Shown one piece after another: positions 24,435 to 32,623 of a DNA stretch of 39,636 bases. Each line of letters starts with the position of its first letter. The first letter of the stretch is position 1. The position numbers were made by a program, and so were the translations under genes. The DNA comes from an uncultured Chloroflexota bacterium (GTDB lineage: Bacteria; Chloroflexota; Anaerolineae; Anaerolineales; Anaerolineaceae): NCBI GenBank assembly GCA_902786265.1, contig CADACE010000040.1, forward strand, positions 1-39,636, in the 5' to 3' direction. The notes below the pieces were generated by a model. It ran no database searches and was not told the DNA's origin. It saw only the letters and a program-made list of their open reading frames with translations.

Positions 24435-25610
24435 ATGAAACAAAACAAATTATTTGCCCTGGCTCTTGTTTTTCTGTGCGTAATGGCTGTCAGTGCCTGC
24501 ACACGAAGCAATGCCTTAACCGGCGGTTCCAGCTGGCCCGGAATGACTGTCGATGATGATGTCGTCTATATTTCTAACGGCAGCTTTGTTGAAGCAGTTA
24601 AGAACGGTCAAAAACTCTGGAACTATCCCGAATCGGCCAACAATCGTTTGTCATTTTTCGCGGCTCCTGCTGTCAATGACGCATACGTTATTGCCGGAAC
24701 TTATTCAAACCAGCTCCACATTCTCAACAAGGATGATGGTACACTGGCTGCTTCCGCAGAAGTCGGCAATAATAAGAACAAGATCATTTCCTCCCCGATC
24801 ATCGTCGGAGACAAAGTTTATGCTCTTTCCAGCGGCGGAACAGTCAGCTGCTATACGATCAATGTTTCGGGAGAAGCCCTAACTCCGGACTGGCAGACGA
24901 CTCTCTCCAGCGAGATCTGGGTCACGCCCGATTACAATGACGGAACGCTTTATGTCGTCTCTATGGACAAGAAGATGAACCTTCTGGATGCCGCGACCGG
25001 CGAGTTGAAACAGTCTTTTGAAATCGGCGCCGTGATGAGCCATCCGGTCCTTTCCGACGGCAAACTCTATTTTTCAACCCTTTCAAAGGAAGTTAATGAA
25101 ATGGACCTTGCCACGAACGAAATCCGGACGATCCTCAAAGCTGACGACGAAATCTGGGCAGCTCCGCTCCTGATGGGTGACAAACTGATCGCAGCAGATA
25201 TGAACGGAGCAGTTTACGGCGTTGATATTGCCACAGGCGAGGTTAAATGGAAAACCGAGAAACTCACTGCGAATAAGAACGGTTTTATTGCCGCGCTTGC
25301 CGCGCTGGATGATAAAACGTTCGTGCTGATCGACGAAGACGGTTCCGTGATGACCTATGATATTGAAGGAAAATCCATTGGACAGCGTTCAATGGGACAA
25401 TCTGTCTACACCAATCCGGAAATTCTTTCGAACGGCAGTATTGTGATTGTCCCTGTTTCGGATGACGGTCAGATCAAAGTCTATACGCAAGACCTCAAGG
25501 AAGACTGGATGTATACCCGCAGCACCGGAAATGCCCCAGCAGCAGCAGAAAAAACAGCTGAACCTGCAGCTGAAAACACAGCGGAACCCACCGCGGCAGA
25601 AGCGAAGTAA
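24435..25610 (+). CDS. PQQ-like beta-propeller lipoprotein
   Basis: 391 residues from the ATG at 24435 (AAGGAA six bases upstream); a GTG overlapping the yidD stop is a weaker option. A lipoprotein signal (MKQNKLFALALVFLCVMAVSAC) ends in the lipobox VSAC. At least five repeats with LYVVS/LYFST-type strands and DxATGE turns (LLDAATGELKQ, GVDIATGEVKWK, EMDLATNEIR) form a PQQ/BamB-like propeller. The C-terminus is Ala/Glu/Pro-rich. Located between yidD and yidC, it may be an extracytoplasmic partner of YidC, analogous to BamB as an insertion helper; this is inference. Confidence 0.88.
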   Translation: MKQNKLFALALVFLCVMAVSACTRSNALTGGSSWPGMTVDDDVVYISNGSFVEAVKNGQKLWNYPESANNRLSFFAAPAVNDAYVIAGTYSNQLHILNKDDGTLAASAEVGNNKNKIISSPIIVGDKVYALSSGGTVSCYTINVSGEALTPDWQTTLSSEIWVTPDYNDGTLYVVSMDKKMNLLDAATGELKQSFEIGAVMSHPVLSDGKLYFSTLSKEVNEMDLATNEIRTILKADDEIWAAPLLMGDKLIAADMNGAVYGVDIATGEVKWKTEKLTANKNGFIAALAALDDKTFVLIDEDGSVMTYDIEGKSIGQRSMGQSVYTNPEILSNGSIVIVPVSDDGQIKVYTQDLKEDWMYTRSTGNAPAAAEKTAEPAAENTAEPTAAEAK

Positions 25611-25623
25611 GGAGGAAAAATAA

Positions 25624-26598
25624 ATGTGGACTTCATTCGTTAACCTCTTTCTGAATTTACTGCTGTTCATCTATAAGCTTGTCGGTAACTTCGGCGTCGC
25701 GATCATCATCTTCACGGTTCTCATCAAACTGCTGACCCATCCGCTGATGCAGGCGCAGATCAAGAGTTCCAAACTGATGGCTGAACTGAATTCCGATCCG
25801 GAATACCTGGCCATGCAGGAAAAATATAAGAACGACAGAGAACGTCTCGCCCAGGAACAGATGAAGCTGTACCAGAAGAAGGGCATCAACCCGACAGCTT
25901 CCTGTCTGCCGACGTTCATTCAGCTGCCGATCATTTTCGCGCTTTACCAGGCTGTCATCGCGGCGATCGTTTCCACTCCGATGGGCTTGCTGGAACTTAC
26001 CAAGCGTGTGATCCCCGGCTGGATCAATATTTCCGATGTCTTCCCGATCAACCCGAATTTCCTGTGGATGAACCTTGGTATGCCGGAACGTCTTAACATC
26101 GGCAACATCGGTATCCCTGTTCTGGCGATCCTTGTCGTGCTGACCACCGTCCTGCAGACGAAACTCACTCAGCCTCCGACACCCCAGGGTGAAGGCGGCG
26201 GCAGTGCAGCGATGATGACCGGTATGATGAACATCTATATGCCGCTCCTGATGGGTTTCATGGCATACTCTCTTGCCTCCGGTCTGGCGCTGTACTTCCT
26301 GGTGTCCAACATCTTCACCATCTGCCAGTACGCAGCACTCGGAACACTGCATCCGGAAAATCTGAAGTTCTGGGAAAAGAAAAAGCCCGCTCCGAAAACC
26401 GCCGTCAAACGCCGCCCGGCTCCCGCCGCAAGCACCGAGACGAAGAGCGAATCTTCCTCCGCACCTGCTGAAAAGAGCGAAAGCGCAAAACCGAAAGCCT
26501 CGGCCAAATCAAATGACGACGATGGGATTTTCACCCAGAAAATCGATTACCGTGAGTTCAAAAATCATAAAAAACCGAAGAAAAATCAAAATCAATAA
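25624..26598 (+). CDS. yidC: Membrane protein insertase YidC/OxaA
   Basis: 324 residues with the OxaA core, about five membrane helices and no large periplasmic domain: GVAIIIFTVLIKLLTHPL, the KYKNDRERLAQEQM hairpin, CLPTFIQLPIIFALYQAV and the C-terminal pair with YMPLLMGFMAYSLASGLALYF. An Arg/Lys-equivalent in the groove cannot be fixed by eye. The last 80 residues are Lys/Ala/Ser-rich and probably contact the ribosome. There is no lipobox, unlike many Firmicute homologues. It starts 13 bases after the lipoprotein gene, with GGAGG upstream. Confidence 0.95.
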   Translation: MWTSFVNLFLNLLLFIYKLVGNFGVAIIIFTVLIKLLTHPLMQAQIKSSKLMAELNSDPEYLAMQEKYKNDRERLAQEQMKLYQKKGINPTASCLPTFIQLPIIFALYQAVIAAIVSTPMGLLELTKRVIPGWINISDVFPINPNFLWMNLGMPERLNIGNIGIPVLAILVVLTTVLQTKLTQPPTPQGEGGGSAAMMTGMMNIYMPLLMGFMAYSLASGLALYFLVSNIFTICQYAALGTLHPENLKFWEKKKPAPKTAVKRRPAPAASTETKSESSSAPAEKSESAKPKASAKSNDDDGIFTQKIDYREFKNHKKPKKNQNQ

Positions 26599-26609
26599 TT
26601 GGAAGTGCA

Positions 26610-27584
26610 ATGACATCAACATCTTTAGAATATATTGCCGCAAATGCGGAAGAAGCTATCAATAAAGGTCTTCAGTCACTGAATGTGACCCGTGAAGAAG
26701 TTGATATTGAAATTCTGGATAATGGCTCCCGCGGGATCTTTGGTCTGGGTGCGCGCCAGGCACGTGTCCGCATGACCATCAAAGAATCCAGCCTGCGTGC
26801 CGCGATCCAGAAAGACGAAACCCCCGTCCCGGCACCTGCAGAGGAAAAACCGGCCGCGGAAGAACCGAAAGCGGTTGAAAGCGAACCTGTTGTTCCGGAA
26901 GCGCCGAAACAGCCTGTCACGACAGAAAAAGCGGATAAACCGGCAGCACCCCGGAAGGAACAAAAAAACGGCGGTCAAAAACCTGCTGAGAAAAAAGAAC
27001 CGAAAGCCGCTCCTGCTCAGGAAAAGCGTGCTCCCGCACCGAAAGTGGAAATAACCATTGAAAAACCCGACGATCTGCCCGAGGGAGAAGATGACCCGGT
27101 CGTCAATGAAGAGACGATGCAGGTCGCGTCCAATGTCGTCCGTGATCTACTGGAAAAAATGCACGTAAAAGCCACGATCCAGAGCAAGATCGGGGAAGCA
27201 GCTGATGAAGTTGACTCCCGCGTGATCATGATCGACATTTTGGGTGATGATCTTTCCTTCCTGATCGGCCGCCACTCTGAAGTGCTGCACTCCCTGCAGT
27301 ACATCACCAGCCTGATCGTAGGCCGGGAAGTCGGTCACTGGGTCCCGCTCATCATCGATGTACAGGGCTACCGTGAACGAAGAGAACGCCAGCTTCGTCA
27401 GATGGCTGCACGGATGGCAGAGCAGGTCAGTAAAACAGGCCGCCGTATCTCTCTGGAACCGATGTCCGCGACTGAACGCCGCATCATCCATCTGGCACTG
27501 CGCGATAACAACCAGATCATGACGGAAAGCATCGGTGAAGAACCGAACCGCAAGGTTGTCATTTATCCGAAGGATAAGAAATAA
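26610..27584 (+). CDS. jag: Jag/KhpB RNA-binding protein
   Basis: 324 residues. A Jag_N domain (residues 1-60, with the GSRGIFGLGARQARVRM motif) is followed by a disordered Pro/Ala/Glu/Lys linker of about 100 residues. A KH domain (near 180-245, LIGRHSEVLHSLQYITSLIV) and an R3H domain (near 255-320, RRIHLAL equivalents) close the protein. It binds RNA and affects cell division or envelope homeostasis in Firmicutes. It is the last gene of the cluster, followed by a hairpin. The long linker is larger than in B. subtilis Jag (208 aa). Confidence 0.92.
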   Translation: MTSTSLEYIAANAEEAINKGLQSLNVTREEVDIEILDNGSRGIFGLGARQARVRMTIKESSLRAAIQKDETPVPAPAEEKPAAEEPKAVESEPVVPEAPKQPVTTEKADKPAAPRKEQKNGGQKPAEKKEPKAAPAQEKRAPAPKVEITIEKPDDLPEGEDDPVVNEETMQVASNVVRDLLEKMHVKATIQSKIGEAADEVDSRVIMIDILGDDLSFLIGRHSEVLHSLQYITSLIVGREVGHWVPLIIDVQGYRERRERQLRQMAARMAEQVSKTGRRISLEPMSATERRIIHLALRDNNQIMTESIGEEPNRKVVIYPKDKK

Positions 27585-27591
27585 GCTGCAT

Positions 27592-27622
27592 CAGCCGGAA
27601 ACCGTAAACTGATTTCCGGCTG
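27592..27622 (+). terminator. Hairpin after jag
   Basis: CAGCCGGAAA and TTTCCGGCTG form a perfect 10-base-pair stem with an 11-base loop. No T run follows, so it may be a stabiliser or a weak terminator. Confidence 0.45.
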
Positions 27623-27649
27623 ACCATAATACAATATCAAACGAAAGAG

Positions 27650-27687
27650 ACGGTTTCCGGAGGTTAATTCGACGGGAACCGTTTTTA
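27650..27687 (+). terminator. Rho-independent terminator before the phosphodiesterase gene
   Basis: ACGGTTTCC pairs with GGGAACCGT (one or two G-U pairs) and is followed by TTTTATTA. It ends just before the next gene's promoter region. Confidence 0.6.
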
Positions 27688-27719
27688 TTATGGTAAAATG
27701 GCATTAAGACAGGAGGAAT

Positions 27720-28898
27720 ATGGGAAAAAAATTGCTGCTGGTAAGTTTTGACGCGGTCGGGTCAGATGAATTGACTCATCTGCGTGAAATGCCGAATTTC
27801 AAACGTATCTTTTCCCGCGGCAGTATTTTTCCTGACCTGAAGACGGTCTTTATTTCCAATACATATCCTGTTCATGCCTCAATTGCCACCGGTGTCGTTC
27901 CCGGGGAACACGGTATTATCTGTAATGTAATGCTTCAGCCTCAAAACCCGCGCCCCTGGTGGAATTATGACAGCCGGCTATTGAAAGCTGTGCCCTTATG
28001 GGATAAAGCCGCGAAAAAGGGCCTGAAAACCGGGGCAGTGATGTGGCCGGTCACAGCCTATGCGAAAAATATCAGATGGAATGTTCCTGAAATCATGACA
28101 AGGGAAAATGAAAGCCAGGTTTCAGCCAATCTGAGGACCGGTTCCAAGTTTATCCAGTTATATTCCTATCTCCGTCACCGCAAGCTGCTGCGCGGGATCG
28201 AACAGCCCGAACGCGACCGATACGCTGCCGCAAACATGACAGACATCATCAAAATCGGTCATCCCGACCTGATGCTGATGCACCTTACCGCTTATGATTC
28301 GCTTTGCCATGAACACGGACGGGGGTCTGAGGAAACATTATCCGCTCTGCGGGAAATGGACGGGTTTCTTGGCGAACTTGCGGAAGCTTCCGGTGTTTAT
28401 AACGGGGAGACCGCTGTGATCGTCTTTTCCGACCATGCCCAGCTGAACGTCCACACCGCTGTTGATCCGAACCGTATTCTGGAAATGTTTGGATTTCTCG
28501 ATTACCACGAGAACGGAACGGTCAGCAATGAACGGGCAGTTTTCCAGAACGCGGACGGAAGCGCTTTCTTCTTCAATAAAGAGCTGGACCGGGAACAAAT
28601 TGAGCTGGTCAAAGACGCGGTACTTGCTGATACGGCCGTCGAACGCCTGCTGACAGACGGGGAAATGACAGAATCCGGTTACACAGGAAAAGCTGATTTC
28701 GGAATCTGTGCCAAACCGGGATATTATTTTAAAGCCGCCAACGTTGAAAAAGCCACACACGGATATCCGACTGATTACCCGAATTACAATGTTTTCTTCG
28801 CGATTTCCGAGCCCTGGCCAAATCCGGAGACTGATTCGATTCTGGAAGTGACAAAAGCGGCTGAAAAAATATTAGGAATTTCGGAGGATCCATTATGA
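27720..28898 (+). CDS. Type I phosphodiesterase/nucleotide pyrophosphatase family protein
   Basis: 392 residues of the alkaline phosphatase superfamily (Phosphodiest domain). Probable metal ligands and nucleophile are visible: Asp10 in VSFDAVG, a Thr in SNTYPVHAS, Asp and His in HLTAYDSLCHEHG, Asp-His in VFSDHAQ and a late His in KATHGYP. There is no signal peptide, so it acts in the cytoplasm, unlike many relatives. Family members split phosphodiester or pyrophosphate bonds in nucleotides or lipid head groups. It is translationally coupled to the next gene through an ATGA overlap and has AGGAGGAAT upstream. Confidence 0.85.
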   Translation: MGKKLLLVSFDAVGSDELTHLREMPNFKRIFSRGSIFPDLKTVFISNTYPVHASIATGVVPGEHGIICNVMLQPQNPRPWWNYDSRLLKAVPLWDKAAKKGLKTGAVMWPVTAYAKNIRWNVPEIMTRENESQVSANLRTGSKFIQLYSYLRHRKLLRGIEQPERDRYAAANMTDIIKIGHPDLMLMHLTAYDSLCHEHGRGSEETLSALREMDGFLGELAEASGVYNGETAVIVFSDHAQLNVHTAVDPNRILEMFGFLDYHENGTVSNERAVFQNADGSAFFFNKELDREQIELVKDAVLADTAVERLLTDGEMTESGYTGKADFGICAKPGYYFKAANVEKATHGYPTDYPNYNVFFAISEPWPNPETDSILEVTKAAEKILGISEDPL

Positions 28899-29512
28899 AA
28901 GTATTGATGATCAACGGCAGCCCGCGGCAAAACGGGAACACCGCACTGGCCTTAGCGGAGATGGAAAAGGTTTTTCGTGAGGAAGGCATTGAAACGGAAA
29001 TCGTCCACATCGGAAATATGGATATCCGCGGCTGTATTGCCTGCGGCAGCTGTTCCAAAACAGGCCGGTGTGTGTTTAATGATATCGTCAACGAACTCAG
29101 CTCCAAATTTGAACAAAGCGATGGTCTGGTGGTCGGCGCTCCGGTATATTACGGCTCCGCGAACGCGACACTGATCGCTGCCCTGCAGCGTATGTTTTAC
29201 AGCGGCCGGTTTGACAAGACGATTAAAGTCGGAGCGGCTGTTGCCTCCGCCCGAAGAGGCGGGCTCACCGCCGCCTTTGATGAGATGAACAAATTCTTCA
29301 CCATCTCCGGTATGCCCGTTGCTTCCGGCCAATACTGGAACGGCATCCATGGGGCAGCTCCGGGAGAAGGCGCACAGGATATTGAAGGGCTGCAGATGAT
29401 GCGCACGCTCGCCCGCAATATGAGCTACCTGATCAAAGCCATTGCGGCGGAAAAAGACAAAAACGGCCTGCCGCAAAAGGAATCGAAGACTTTCACGAAT
29501 TTTATCAGGTGA
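28895..29512 (+). CDS. Flavodoxin-fold NADPH/FMN reductase or iron-sulfur flavoprotein
   Basis: 205 residues. A flavodoxin-like fold binds FMN at GSPRQNGNT (residues 8-16). Cysteines follow in CIACGSCSKTGRC, the compact cluster motif seen in iron-sulfur flavoproteins, then VGAPVYYGSANATLIAALQRMF. It could reduce quinones, disulfides or metal sites. It overlaps the previous gene by 4 bases (ATGA), so the two are made together. The substrate is not known. Confidence 0.85.
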   Translation: MKVLMINGSPRQNGNTALALAEMEKVFREEGIETEIVHIGNMDIRGCIACGSCSKTGRCVFNDIVNELSSKFEQSDGLVVGAPVYYGSANATLIAALQRMFYSGRFDKTIKVGAAVASARRGGLTAAFDEMNKFFTISGMPVASGQYWNGIHGAAPGEGAQDIEGLQMMRTLARNMSYLIKAIAAEKDKNGLPQKESKTFTNFIR

Positions 29513-29520
29513 TAAATAAT

Positions 29521-29730
29521 ATGTCTGAAGAAATGAAATTTTTCATGTATCTGCTTGAACATTACGCTTTCTATAAAAACAAAAAGACAGGTGATATACT
29601 GAAAGAATGGGACCGGCTTGGCATTACGGAAAAGATTTATAACAACTATTGGGGTTATCATACCGAACGCATTGAAAATGCTTATGAAGATATAGACAGT
29701 TTGATGGGAACCGGGGAACATGCCTGGTAA
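29521..29730 (+). CDS. DUF3791-family small protein
   Basis: 69 residues from the ATG at 29521 (AGGTGAT upstream). A GTG at 29509 overlaps the previous stop and is an alternative. The pattern EMKFFMYLLEHYAFYKN, ILKEWDRLGITEKIY, YHTERIENAYEDIDSLM matches my memory of the DUF3791 family. Such genes often stand next to a DUF3990 (ART-like) gene; none is seen here. It is the last gene of the phosphodiesterase unit, followed by a terminator. Function unknown. Confidence 0.75.
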   Translation: MSEEMKFFMYLLEHYAFYKNKKTGDILKEWDRLGITEKIYNNYWGYHTERIENAYEDIDSLMGTGEHAW

Positions 29731-29766
29731 ATGACGGCTCGCAATAAAATATTCAGATTTATATTG

Positions 29767-29801
29767 AATCCACTGTCCATTGCGGTGGATTTATTTTTAC
29801 C
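29767..29801 (+). terminator. Rho-independent terminator after the DUF3791-like gene
   Basis: AATCCACTG pairs with CGGTGGATT (one G-U pair) and is followed by TATTTTTACC. Confidence 0.65.
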
Positions 29802-29828
29802 TTTGTGTTTTTTTACCTTTTCAAATTC

Positions 29829-29857
29829 TTGACGAAAAGAGAGTTTTCGGCTACTAT
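29829..29857 (+). promoter_or_regulatory. Sigma-70 promoter of the nucleoside-type importer
   Basis: TTGACG (29829-29834), 17 bases, TACTAT (29852-29857), giving a leader of about 65 bases before the BMP gene. Confidence 0.75.
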
Positions 29858-29929
29858 ATAAGTGTATTAAACCGGAAAAACACCGGCTGATTATAGGGGA
29901 AATGATCCCAAAAACTCATGGAGGATAGA

Positions 29930-30955
29930 ATGAAAAAATTTGTTGTTCTCGTTTTGGCGTTCGTATTTGCATTATCCTGCATTGGCACCGCATCTGCTGC
30001 TGATGCCAAACGCATCGCTGTGATCTGCGATACCGTCGGCACCAACCTGTTCCTTACCCAGGTCGTTGACATGGTCGAGCAGAAAGCCGGTGAACTGGGC
30101 TACGAATATTCCATCATGGAATGCGCGGACACCGATGAATGGAAAAACAATTATGAAGCCGCTGCCCATGAAGGCTATGACCTCATCGTCGGCGTCGGCT
30201 GGCAGGCTGCCGAATTTGCTGCAGAAAATGCCACCGCTGACGGTGCGAAATTCGCCGTGATCGACACCGATGCCGGCAGCGAAAACGTCGCTTCCTTCTC
30301 CTACAACGAAGAACAGGCTGCCTACGTCATGGGTCTGATGGCCGGCAAAGCCTTCCCGGATGAAGACATTTACGGTTACATCGGCTGCTTCGACGGTTCC
30401 GGTTCCTGGAAATATCGCTGGGGCTTCATGGAAGGCGTCAAAGTCTCCAACCCGGATGCAAAATTCACCTTCAACTGGACCAACAGCTATACCGACCCCA
30501 CCAACGCTCACGAATTTGCCCTGCAGATGCAGGCCATGGGCGCTACCTATATCTTCGGCGGTGCCGCAGCCTGCAACAACGGTATTTTCCAGGCCGCACT
30601 CGAACTGGCCAATGAGGGCAAATATATCTACTCCATCGGACAGGATGCTGATGAGACCCGCGAAGACAATCCGTACATCCTTTCTTCCCAGCTGAAGAAC
30701 ACCGGTGTCACCATGGGACTGATCCTCGACAAATTCTTCGACGGCACCCTTGAAGGCGGACTGACCGAGCTGAAACTGGCTGACGGCGCGATCGGCGCGA
30801 CCTGGGTCACCAATGACGGCGCTTATCGGAACACGGAAATTCTGACCGACGAAGTCCTGGACTTCTGCAAAGAAAATGTTCAGAAGATCATCGACGGCGA
30901 GCTCGTTCTCGAACTGCCGGATGAATCCACCTATCAGTTCAACATCGCCCAGTAA
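29930..30955 (+). CDS. BMP-family ABC transporter substrate-binding protein
   Basis: 341 residues from the ATG at 29930, with GGAGG six bases upstream; an ATG four codons earlier overlaps that site and is rejected. A signal peptide (MKKFVVLVLAFVFALSCIGTASA) ends in a signal peptidase I-like ASA; the Cys is not in a good lipobox. The BMP/PnrA fold shows in RIAVICDTVGTN, YDLIVGVGWQAAE, FAVIDTDAGSENVASFSYNEEQAAYVMGLMAG (read in parts) and IGQDADE. Family members bind purine nucleosides, and the permease pair downstream fits. It is probably expressed above the rest of the operon because a strong hairpin follows. Confidence 0.92.
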   Translation: MKKFVVLVLAFVFALSCIGTASAADAKRIAVICDTVGTNLFLTQVVDMVEQKAGELGYEYSIMECADTDEWKNNYEAAAHEGYDLIVGVGWQAAEFAAENATADGAKFAVIDTDAGSENVASFSYNEEQAAYVMGLMAGKAFPDEDIYGYIGCFDGSGSWKYRWGFMEGVKVSNPDAKFTFNWTNSYTDPTNAHEFALQMQAMGATYIFGGAAACNNGIFQAALELANEGKYIYSIGQDADETREDNPYILSSQLKNTGVTMGLILDKFFDGTLEGGLTELKLADGAIGATWVTNDGAYRNTEILTDEVLDFCKENVQKIIDGELVLELPDESTYQFNIAQ

Positions 30956-30965
30956 TGTATAAAAA

Positions 30966-31003
30966 CAAAGATAACGGCGGGAGTGATCCCGCCGTTGTCT
31001 TTG
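30966..31003 (+). promoter_or_regulatory. Strong intercistronic hairpin after the BMP gene
   Basis: A 17-base-pair stem (CAAAGATAACGGCGGGA with TCCCGCCGTTGTCTTTG, one G-U pair) is closed by a GTGA tetraloop. It has no T run after it, so it probably protects the BMP mRNA and lowers read-through rather than stopping all transcription. Confidence 0.6.
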
Positions 31004-31052
31004 CAGTTGAGTGTTGGCCGTTTGCAGATATTTTCAGACAAACTTGCTGACT

Positions 31053-31085
31053 GACACCTGAAACCTGATACCCGACACCTGAAAC
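31053..31085 (+). repeat. Pair of 12-base direct repeats upstream of the transporter ATPase
   Basis: GACACCTGAAAC occurs at 31053-31064 and 31074-31085, with CCTGATACCC between. The pattern resembles short CCTGA-rich tandem motifs. It ends eight bases before the ATPase ATG. Confidence 0.5.
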
Positions 31086-31093
31086 GGAGCCCC

Positions 31094-32623
31094 ATGACCG
31101 AAAAAATCTTTGAAATGCAGCATATTGACAAGCTCTACGGCACGCTGCTGGCGAACAATGACGTTTCCATTCATCTGAATCAGGGAGAGATCCTCTGCCT
31201 GGTTGGGGAGAATGGAGCCGGCAAGTCCACGATCATGAAGATCCTTTACGGACTTGAACAGCCCACCGATGGCGAAATATATGTCAAAGGTGAAAAAGTC
31301 CGTTTTCACACCCCCTCCGATGCCATGGCCAAGGGTATCGGCATGGTCCAGCAGCATTTCATGCTTTTTGAAAATATGACGGTTGCGGAAAACATCGTAT
31401 TCAAAAACGAGATCCGCAAAGGTCTTTTTATGGACCGCAAACGCACGGTCGAAACCGTAAAAGAGCTTTCCGAAAAATACGGGCTGAAAATCGATCCGGA
31501 AGCGAAAATCGAAGACTGTCCGGTCGGCCTGCGGCAGCGTGTTGAAATTCTCAAGATCCTGTATCAAAGCGCTGAAATCATAATTTTCGATGAACCCAGC
31601 GCCGTTCTGACGCCTCTGGAGGTGGATAGCCTGCTGGAAACCATCAAATCCCTGGCTGCATCGGGAAAAAGCATCGTGCTGATCACGCACAAGCTGCAGG
31701 AAGTCATGGCTGTTGCGGACCGTATCTACGTAATGCGGGCGGGCAAAGTCGTTGCAGAACGTCTGCGCGGGGAGACCAATACCGATGAACTGGCTTTCCT
31801 GATGGTCGGACATCATCCGGCGCTGCGGGACGTGGCAGCCCCGCAGCCGGGAGAAGTGCTTCTGGAAACAAAGAAACTCTCGCTCCACCGTGAACATCGC
31901 GATATTCTCAAAGATGTCGACCTTCATGTGAACGCAGGAGAAGTCGTCGGGATCGCGGGTGTATCGGGGAACGGTCAGACGGAACTGGAACTATGCCTGA
32001 CAGGATTGGAAAGGCCAACCGAAGGACAGGTATTCCTGCTCGGGAAAGAAGTGACCAACGCAAGTGTGAAAACACATCGGGATTCCGGAATGGCTTATAT
32101 CAGCGAAGACCGATACCTTTGGGGCAGTGCAGCGGAAGGGGCACTTTCCGAAAATGTGCTGATGGCTAAGGAAAACCGTGCGGAGTTCAACAGATACGGG
32201 TTTTTGAAACATGACGCGATAAAGGAATACACAGAAAAACTCATCAAACGCTTTGACGTCAAGGCGAATGACACAGATCAGAAGATCCGTGAGCTTTCCG
32301 GAGGAAACGCGCAGAAGCTCATCACCGCCAGGGAAATCATGATGGATACTCCGGTATTGATCTGCTGTGAACCGACACGCGGGATCGACATCGGCGCCAT
32401 GGAATTCATCCATGACCAGATCCTGGAAAAGCGGGAAAAGGGCTGCGGCGTGCTGCTGGTTTCCTCGGAACTCAGTGAGATCATGACGCTTTCCGACCGT
32501 ATATATGTGCTTTTTGAGGGGAAGATCGCCGGTGAATTCAAGCGCGGCGCTGTTGATGAAAAAACATTGGGAATTTTGATGCTGGGAGGCCGACGTGACG
32601 AAACTGAAAAAATTCGGCAGTAA
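31094..32623 (+). CDS. Nucleoside-type ABC transporter ATP-binding protein
   Basis: 509 residues with two ABC domains. Domain 1 has Walker A GENGAGKST, a signature-like VGLRQRVEIL and Walker B IIIFDEPSAVL. Domain 2 has the degenerate GVSGNGQTE, a good LSGGNAQKL signature and LICCEPTRGID in Walker B position. This matches the YufO/NupA-type ATPase paired with BMP proteins. The second Walker B has Cys-Cys where acidic/hydrophobic residues are usual. It overlaps the first permease gene by 29 bases. The ribosome binding site is GGAG, four bases from the ATG. Confidence 0.92.
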   Translation: MTEKIFEMQHIDKLYGTLLANNDVSIHLNQGEILCLVGENGAGKSTIMKILYGLEQPTDGEIYVKGEKVRFHTPSDAMAKGIGMVQQHFMLFENMTVAENIVFKNEIRKGLFMDRKRTVETVKELSEKYGLKIDPEAKIEDCPVGLRQRVEILKILYQSAEIIIFDEPSAVLTPLEVDSLLETIKSLAASGKSIVLITHKLQEVMAVADRIYVMRAGKVVAERLRGETNTDELAFLMVGHHPALRDVAAPQPGEVLLETKKLSLHREHRDILKDVDLHVNAGEVVGIAGVSGNGQTELELCLTGLERPTEGQVFLLGKEVTNASVKTHRDSGMAYISEDRYLWGSAAEGALSENVLMAKENRAEFNRYGFLKHDAIKEYTEKLIKRFDVKANDTDQKIRELSGGNAQKLITAREIMMDTPVLICCEPTRGIDIGAMEFIHDQILEKREKGCGVLLVSSELSEIMTLSDRIYVLFEGKIAGEFKRGAVDEKTLGILMLGGRRDETEKIRQ

